Shown here: one piece after another, positions 60,363-64,000 of the stretch
Layout of the letters: each line of letters begins with the position of its first letter
Position numbering within the stretch: the stretch's first letter is position 1
NCBI GenBank assembly: GCA_015180985.1
Contig: CP054185.1
Span: 1,791,001-1,855,000 of the forward strand
Direction: 5' to 3'
DNA length: 64,000 nt
Origin: Flammeovirgaceae bacterium
Lineage (GTDB): Bacteria; Bacteroidota; Bacteroidia; Cytophagales; Cyclobacteriaceae
The notes under the pieces: model-generated
The model's input: the letters and a program-made list of their open reading frames with translations, nothing else
Database searches by the model: none
Told to the model about the DNA's origin: nothing
Translations under genes and position numbers: made by a program

Positions 60363-60626
60363 ATGGAAGTAGCCGTTTGGGATACCTGGGTTAAACGGAG
60401 TGATGGCCGCTTAATGAATTTTGACATAATTGTTCCACGCACCTTCACTGATGCAACTAAAATTTTCTCCTTTGGCACGGAGTACCTTGCCTCAAAGGGA
60501 ATGCAAGGAAAACTACTCTCTTCAGCCGAATGCCGGTTTTGTCATGTTCAGGTGGCCTTGCCGGAATGGATAAGCCAAATTAAAGAGCTGGGGTATTATA
60601 TTTGTGAATTGCAAGGATGTGAATAA
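60363..60626 (+). CDS. DUF2024 family protein
   Basis: An 87-aa protein of the DUF2024 family: MEVAVWDTWVKRSDGRLMNF, then ASKGMQGKLLSSAECRFCHV with the family's C-R-F-C-H motif, and GYYICELQGC at the end. The function is unknown; the CxxCH-like residues may bind metal or react with a thiol. It starts 1 nt after the protoglobin stop (start choice 60363 over 60351) and overlaps the MarR start by one base (TAATG). Confidence 0.9.
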   Translation: MEVAVWDTWVKRSDGRLMNFDIIVPRTFTDATKIFSFGTEYLASKGMQGKLLSSAECRFCHVQVALPEWISQIKELGYYICELQGCE

Positions 60627-61240
60627 TGCCGCAATCGCCATTTAATTTACAGGTACAGAATACGCAGGTTGAAGGAAGAATTGTAATTGCGCTTGAACGA
60701 ATAGCCCAGGCATTTCGTGTATTGCTGTGGAATGAGGGAAAAGCCCACGCACTAAGTCCCGTGCAGGTGCAAATACTGATCTTTCTTCTTTACCAGCCGG
60801 TTGAAAGACGAACGATTAGTCTGCTAGCCGAAGCATTTAATTTAACCAAGGCTACTCTTAGTGATTCGGTAAAAGTACTGGAGAAGAAGAAGTTGGTGAA
60901 GCGCGTACCCAATCGGGATTTGCGAAGTCATACGCTTGAACTAACGGCTAAGGGGCGGGAGTTAGCCATGCAATCAGCCGTTTTTACACAGGAAATTCAA
61001 CGTCCAATCAATAAACTAAGCCAGGCTGAAAAAGAATCCATGCTCCTTGGCTTACTCGACATTATTTATCATTTAAATCAACAAGGTATAATTAGTATTC
61101 AGCGGATGTGTTATTCCTGTGTCCATTATAAGGCCAATTTTAAAGGGCATCCTCATTATTGCCGGTTGCTTAATCAACAACTCCGGCAAGCGGATATCCG
61201 GATTGATTGCCCCGAATATTCATCGGTATTTTCTACTTGA
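60626..61240 (+). CDS. MarR family regulator with C-terminal four-Cys extension
   Basis: Winged-helix regulator of 204 aa. The MarR core: VQVQILIFLLYQPVERRTIS, AEAFNLTKATLSDSVKVLEKKKLVKRVPNRD and the wing. After the usual end (about 150) an extra domain has Cys162, Cys165, Cys179 and Cys195 (C-Y-S-C-V-H-Y ... H-Y-C ... D-C-P-E-Y), a layout able to hold zinc or an iron-sulfur cluster. It is the last gene of the protoglobin operon and may be the sensor for the palindrome upstream. Confidence 0.85.
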   Translation: MPQSPFNLQVQNTQVEGRIVIALERIAQAFRVLLWNEGKAHALSPVQVQILIFLLYQPVERRTISLLAEAFNLTKATLSDSVKVLEKKKLVKRVPNRDLRSHTLELTAKGRELAMQSAVFTQEIQRPINKLSQAEKESMLLGLLDIIYHLNQQGIISIQRMCYSCVHYKANFKGHPHYCRLLNQQLRQADIRIDCPEYSSVFST

Positions 61241-61267
61241 CAACCTCACTCGTTACTTTTATACTTG
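61236..61267 (+). promoter_or_regulatory. Promoter of the cobalamin riboswitch transcript
   Basis: CTTG at 61236-61239 and TATACTTG at 61260-61267 (TAnnTTTG with one mismatch) lie 20 nt apart; the start of transcription would fall at the beginning of the riboswitch P1 stem. The -33 part overlaps the end of the marR gene. Confidence 0.5.
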
Positions 61268-61272
61268 CACCG

Positions 61273-61455
61273 CTTTGGTTCCTGACTGGTTAACCAATCA
61301 GAAAGGATGAAAAGGGAACCCCGTGAAAAGCGGGGGCTGTTCCCGCAACTGTAAGCATCGTTTGCACTTGTCTGATTCTTTAAGCCACTTTTCAGACGTC
61401 ATCGTCAGGATGGGAAGGCGCAGGCAAGGGATGCAAGCCAGGAGACCTGCCAAAG
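61273..61455 (+). ncRNA. Cobalamin (adenosylcobalamin-type) riboswitch
   Basis: All landmarks are present in order: AAAGGGAA-like part at 61310-61317, CCGTGAAAAGCGGGGGCTG, TTCCCGCAACTGTAAGC, GCCACTT, GGGAAGGCGC and the B12 box GCCAGGAGACCTGCC (61437-61451). The P1 stem pairs CTTTGG (61273-61278) with CCAAAG (61450-61455). It should lower expression of the downstream BtuB-like receptor when cobalamin is plentiful. The 130 nt to the start codon form the expression platform; no obvious terminator was found there, so control of translation is likely. Confidence 0.95.
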
Positions 61456-61585
61456 TAAATTGTTTTTCAGTGCTTCGGGTAAAAGCGACTGTGATTCATG
61501 TGCCTGCGCGGTAGCCTTATCGCCTCCCACCTGATTCATTTTCAGCCTTTACTCTTTTTTCGAACCGTTAAAACCTTTTTCAATT

Positions 61586-63484
61586 ATGAAAAAAGAGATT
61601 AAAGTCTGGGCAATGACCATGATTGCCTGTTGGTTCTGGGTACCAACGCAAACAAACGCCCAACAAGATTCACTGTCATCAACTACACTTCGTGAGGTGG
61701 TGGTAACGGCCACCAAGTTTCCGAAAAATGTTTCTGAAACCGGAAAAATACTCACCATCATTGATGAGGAGCAATTATCACGAAGTGCCGGAAAGGATTT
61801 GTCGCAATTGCTGAATGAGCAGGTGGGCCTGGTCATCAACGGGGCGAACAGTAATCCCGCCAAGGATAAATCGGTTTTTTTGCGTGGTGCAGCAGGTAAG
61901 TATACACTTATACTTGTTGATGGCATACCGGTAAACGATCCTTCGGGCATAGATGGTGCTTTTGATTTGCGCTTGCTTTCTATCGACCAGGTTGAACGCA
62001 TTGAAATTTTAAAAGGAAGCCAATCGACCTTGTACGGAACCGATGCCATTGCCGGGGTAATCAACATCATCACCAAAAAGAAAGGAGATAAACCGGTAAG
62101 TGGGTCAGGCACGGTAAGCTACGGCAGCTACAATACCTTTCGGGGGAATGCTGGCGTTTCGGGCAGTACGAAAAAATTTGATTACAACCTGGGCTACACA
62201 CGTTTTCAAACCGATGGGCTCAGCGAGGCCAGAGATACAACCGGTACGGCCGGTTTTGATAAGGATGGTGCGGAACAGCATGCAGTTCAGGTATACGTGG
62301 GGTACAAGCCGGTTGAAAAACTTTCTTTGCGTCCGTTTTTGCGGTTTAACGATTTTAAAGGTGACTATGATTTGGGTGCATTTACCGATGATGCCGGGGC
62401 AAAGTATGATGCTACCACCTTGCAGTATGGGCTAAATACGGATTACCGGTTAACAAATGGTTCTGTATCGTTAATGTATGCACATAATAAATACGAAAGA
62501 ACATTTTCGGATATGTTTGGCTCCAACGATTATGATGGCCGCTTTGACCACGGTGAAATTTTTGCTCAGTTCAACCTATCCGCCCATGTGCAAGTATTGG
62601 GTGGGCTTTCGTACCAACAATTTAAAATGATAGCCACAAACACCACTATTGAAAATCCTGAAACAACCATCACAAGTCCTTACGTTTCATTTTTCATTAA
62701 CAACTTAAAGGGGTTTTCAGCAGAAGTGGGGGGACGTTTGAACAGCCATTCGGTATATGGAAATAATTTTACTTACAGTGTTAATCCTTCTTACCTCATC
62801 AATAAAAAAGCAAAGCTGTTCATTAATTATTCCACGGGGTTCAAGGCGCCAACGCTTTCACAATTATATGGCCCGTTTGGTGCCAATGAGGATTTGAAGC
62901 CGGAGGAAAGTAAAAGTTTTGAAGGGGGCTTGCAATGGTTGGCCGAAGATGGGAAGGTGGATGTGCGGTTGACGTACTTCAACCGGAAAATAGATAACGT
63001 AATTGCGTACACCACCGGTTATATAAACTGGGATAAACTGGCTGACCGGGGCGTTGAAGTGGAGGCATTCTATAAATTGAACAAGTTCACTTTCACGGGC
63101 TTTTATGCGTATGTGGAAGGAGAAGTTACCACACCCGTGGGTGCAGGTACGGAGACAAAGCCGAATGATCTGCTTCGGAGGCCAAAGCACTCGGTGGGGC
63201 TTAATGTGGGCTTCCAGGCAACGGAAAAACTTTTTGCCAGTTTGAACTTTAAAACCTTCGGCCAACGAAACGATTTATTTTTCGATTTTAACACGTTTGC
63301 CGCAAGCCCGGTGGTGTTGGACGCCTACCAGTTACTGGATGTTTATATGGAGTATGTTGTGATCAACAACCGGATAAAATTGTTTGGCGACTTCCGCAAC
63401 CTCCTTAATCAGGATTATTACGAAGTGTACGGGTACAGTACGCAGCGTTTTAATGCAACGGTAGGGGTTCGGGCACAATTTTAA
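61586..63484 (+). CDS. btuB: TonB-dependent receptor, BtuB-like (vitamin B12)
   Basis: Outer membrane receptor of 632 aa that probably imports cobalamin using TonB. It has a signal peptide (NAQQDS start of mature part), a TonB box-like segment (TLREVVVTATKFPKN), the plug domain with LLNEQVGLVINGANS, L-I-L-V-D-G-I-P-V-N and IEILKGSQSTLYGTDAIAGVINIITK, and a barrel ending in aromatic Phe (GVRAQF). The riboswitch just upstream supports a B12 substrate, while sequence alone would also allow other TonB substrates. Confidence 0.9.
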   Translation: MKKEIKVWAMTMIACWFWVPTQTNAQQDSLSSTTLREVVVTATKFPKNVSETGKILTIIDEEQLSRSAGKDLSQLLNEQVGLVINGANSNPAKDKSVFLRGAAGKYTLILVDGIPVNDPSGIDGAFDLRLLSIDQVERIEILKGSQSTLYGTDAIAGVINIITKKKGDKPVSGSGTVSYGSYNTFRGNAGVSGSTKKFDYNLGYTRFQTDGLSEARDTTGTAGFDKDGAEQHAVQVYVGYKPVEKLSLRPFLRFNDFKGDYDLGAFTDDAGAKYDATTLQYGLNTDYRLTNGSVSLMYAHNKYERTFSDMFGSNDYDGRFDHGEIFAQFNLSAHVQVLGGLSYQQFKMIATNTTIENPETTITSPYVSFFINNLKGFSAEVGGRLNSHSVYGNNFTYSVNPSYLINKKAKLFINYSTGFKAPTLSQLYGPFGANEDLKPEESKSFEGGLQWLAEDGKVDVRLTYFNRKIDNVIAYTTGYINWDKLADRGVEVEAFYKLNKFTFTGFYAYVEGEVTTPVGAGTETKPNDLLRRPKHSVGLNVGFQATEKLFASLNFKTFGQRNDLFFDFNTFAASPVVLDAYQLLDVYMEYVVINNRIKLFGDFRNLLNQDYYEVYGYSTQRFNATVGVRAQF

Positions 63485-63502
63485 AATTTATAAAGCAGGT
63501 TT

Positions 63503-63671
63503 ATGAACAAGCGAAAGGGAGTCAGTAAAAAAGTAAATTCAGGTAAAGTAATCGGTGAACCCGATTACTATTTCGAAAACGGAAACCTGGTGTTTACGAC
63601 TGCCTATCATTAAAAAGCGGGGATTCTGTTGCCGGAATGGGTGCCGTCATTGTCCGTATTCAAATGGTTAA
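63503..63671 (+). pseudogene. DUF5522 family gene, frameshifted
   Basis: From 63503 the frame reads to DYYFENGNLVFTTAYH and meets TAA at 63611. Directly behind, one base out of frame, lies KKRGFCCRNGCRHCPYSNG and a stop at 63671, which is the conserved Cys-rich end of DUF5522 proteins (Y-H-L-K-R-G-x-C-C-x-x-G-C-R-H-C-P-Y). One T missing after CAT, in CATTAAAAAG, explains the break. It could be a true mutation, a sequencing error in a T/A run or, less likely, a programmed shift. Confidence 0.8.
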
Positions 63672-63697
63672 GAATTAAACTAACTTAAAGCGGCAAC

Positions 63698-64000
63698 CTA
63701 AAGCGTTAACAGGTGTTTGGCAAAGACTTCATTTCCTTTACCCCGAATGGAAACGGTTAGCTGAAGTTTTTCGGCTTGCTGGCTGATTTCAAGTACTCCG
63801 AAATTTTTTTTCATAATCAGTTCACCAACCCGGTATTGATTGGCTTCGCCCCAGGCTTCAGCCCAGGTATGCGTTAATCCGCTGGAAGTAATATCGTAAA
63901 GCGGATAGGGTAGGCCTGTAATATCCATTTTTGATATTTCTGCAATGTGCCGGTCACCGCTGATAATCAAAACTTTTTTGTTCGGATACTTTTTTAGTAG
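63698..64000 (-). CDS. PhoD-like alkaline phosphatase, C-terminal part, cut by the window edge
   Basis: The reading frame is open to the window end. It shows LLKKYPNKKVLIISGDRHIAEI, a PhoD-family metal-binding motif (S-G-D-R-H), then LYDITSSGLTHTW and a beta-rich tail ending LLTL. An apparent start near 63970 is an internal TTG (Leu), so the gene continues upstream out of the window. PhoD-type enzymes hydrolyse phosphomonoesters or diesters; the rest is not visible. Confidence 0.85.
   Translation of the reverse strand, partial: LLKKYPNKKVLIISGDRHIAEISKMDITGLPYPLYDITSSGLTHTWAEAWGEANQYRVGELIMKKNFGVLEISQQAEKLQLTVSIRGKGNEVFAKHLLTL

Noticed and set aside
61549-62112. 187-codon minus-strand ORF over the B12 receptor
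   Set aside because: It is a shadow of the plug domain of the receptor and has no likeness to a family.
63605-63616. Programmed +1 frameshift at CAT-TAA-A in the DUF5522 gene
   Set aside because: No slippery re-pairing is possible for tRNA-His after a +1 step and no stimulatory element is visible; a lost T is simpler.
1-64000. CRISPR arrays, insertion sequences, prophage or integrated plasmid
   Set aside because: No regularly spaced repeats, transposase or integrase genes, or phage structural genes were seen. The only signs of rearrangement are the pieces beside tRNA-Arg.

Overview
The window looks like chromosomal DNA of a Bacteroidota bacterium, most probably from the Cytophagales/Cytophagia. 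The signs are: promoters of the Bacteroidota type (a TTTG-like -33 element, about 19-20 nt, then TAnnTTTG), best seen before the tRNA gene, the protoglobin gene and the B12 riboswitch; a giant C25 peptidase with a type IX secretion-style C-terminal domain; a DnaE with a fused proofreading exonuclease; type-B succinate dehydrogenase with one cytochrome b subunit; ECF sigma/TonB-like cassettes; and weak or absent Shine-Dalgarno sequences. No rRNA, insertion sequence, prophage or CRISPR array was seen. Most genes are ordinary core or accessory chromosomal genes.

Layout. 0-5 kb: a LemA-like lipoprotein, then the phenylacetyl-CoA epoxidase genes paaA, paaB, paaC, paaD behind a TetR regulator, with a small opposite-strand ORF between paaA and paaB. 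5-11 kb: an ECF sigma factor/membrane protein/beta-barrel operon, then a PadR regulator with a perfect palindromic operator, a double-PspC/GIN membrane protein and an 18-codon hydrophobic ORF, then a sulfotransferase. 11-24 kb: the C25 peptidase, a MATE exporter, a run of VOC/SRPBCC/DHFR-like genes opposite a GlxA-type regulator, a YkgJ-type protein and a P1 peptidase. 24-33 kb: trxA, the exonuclease-polymerase dnaE, a 37-codon membrane ORF and sdhCAB. 33-41 kb: envelope lipoproteins including an LPP20-like pair, asnS, rpoN, a membrane protein and a PaaG-like isomerase. 41-42.3 kb: tRNA-Arg(ACG) followed by broken gene pieces. 42-50 kb: a sigma factor/TonB-like cassette, lipid kinase, YopX-like protein, acyl carrier protein, and an NtrC/NtrB-type two-component pair whose upstream region carries tandem palindromes. 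49.7-53.8 kb: lpxH, ftsH, rsfS and birA. 53.9-59.6 kb: a large Asp-box beta-propeller protein, then an ABC ATPase/FtsX permease/secreted CxxC protein cassette. 59.7-64 kb: protoglobin, DUF2024 and a Cys-bearing MarR regulator behind one palindrome-containing promoter, a cobalamin riboswitch with its TonB-dependent receptor, a frameshifted DUF5522 gene and the cut end of a PhoD-like phosphatase.

Functional links. PaaABCD makes the ring epoxide of phenylacetyl-CoA and the PaaG-like protein at 39.6 kb would isomerise it; PaaE and PaaK are not in the window. RpoN (37.5 kb) is the sigma factor the NtrC-type regulator (47.4 kb) should act through. The least explained units are the protoglobin-DUF2024-Cys4-MarR operon, the His-motif ABC permease with its CxxC partner, the PadR-PspC-GIN-micropeptide unit and the gene debris beside tRNA-Arg. 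All functions are assigned by reading protein sequences; no database search was run.
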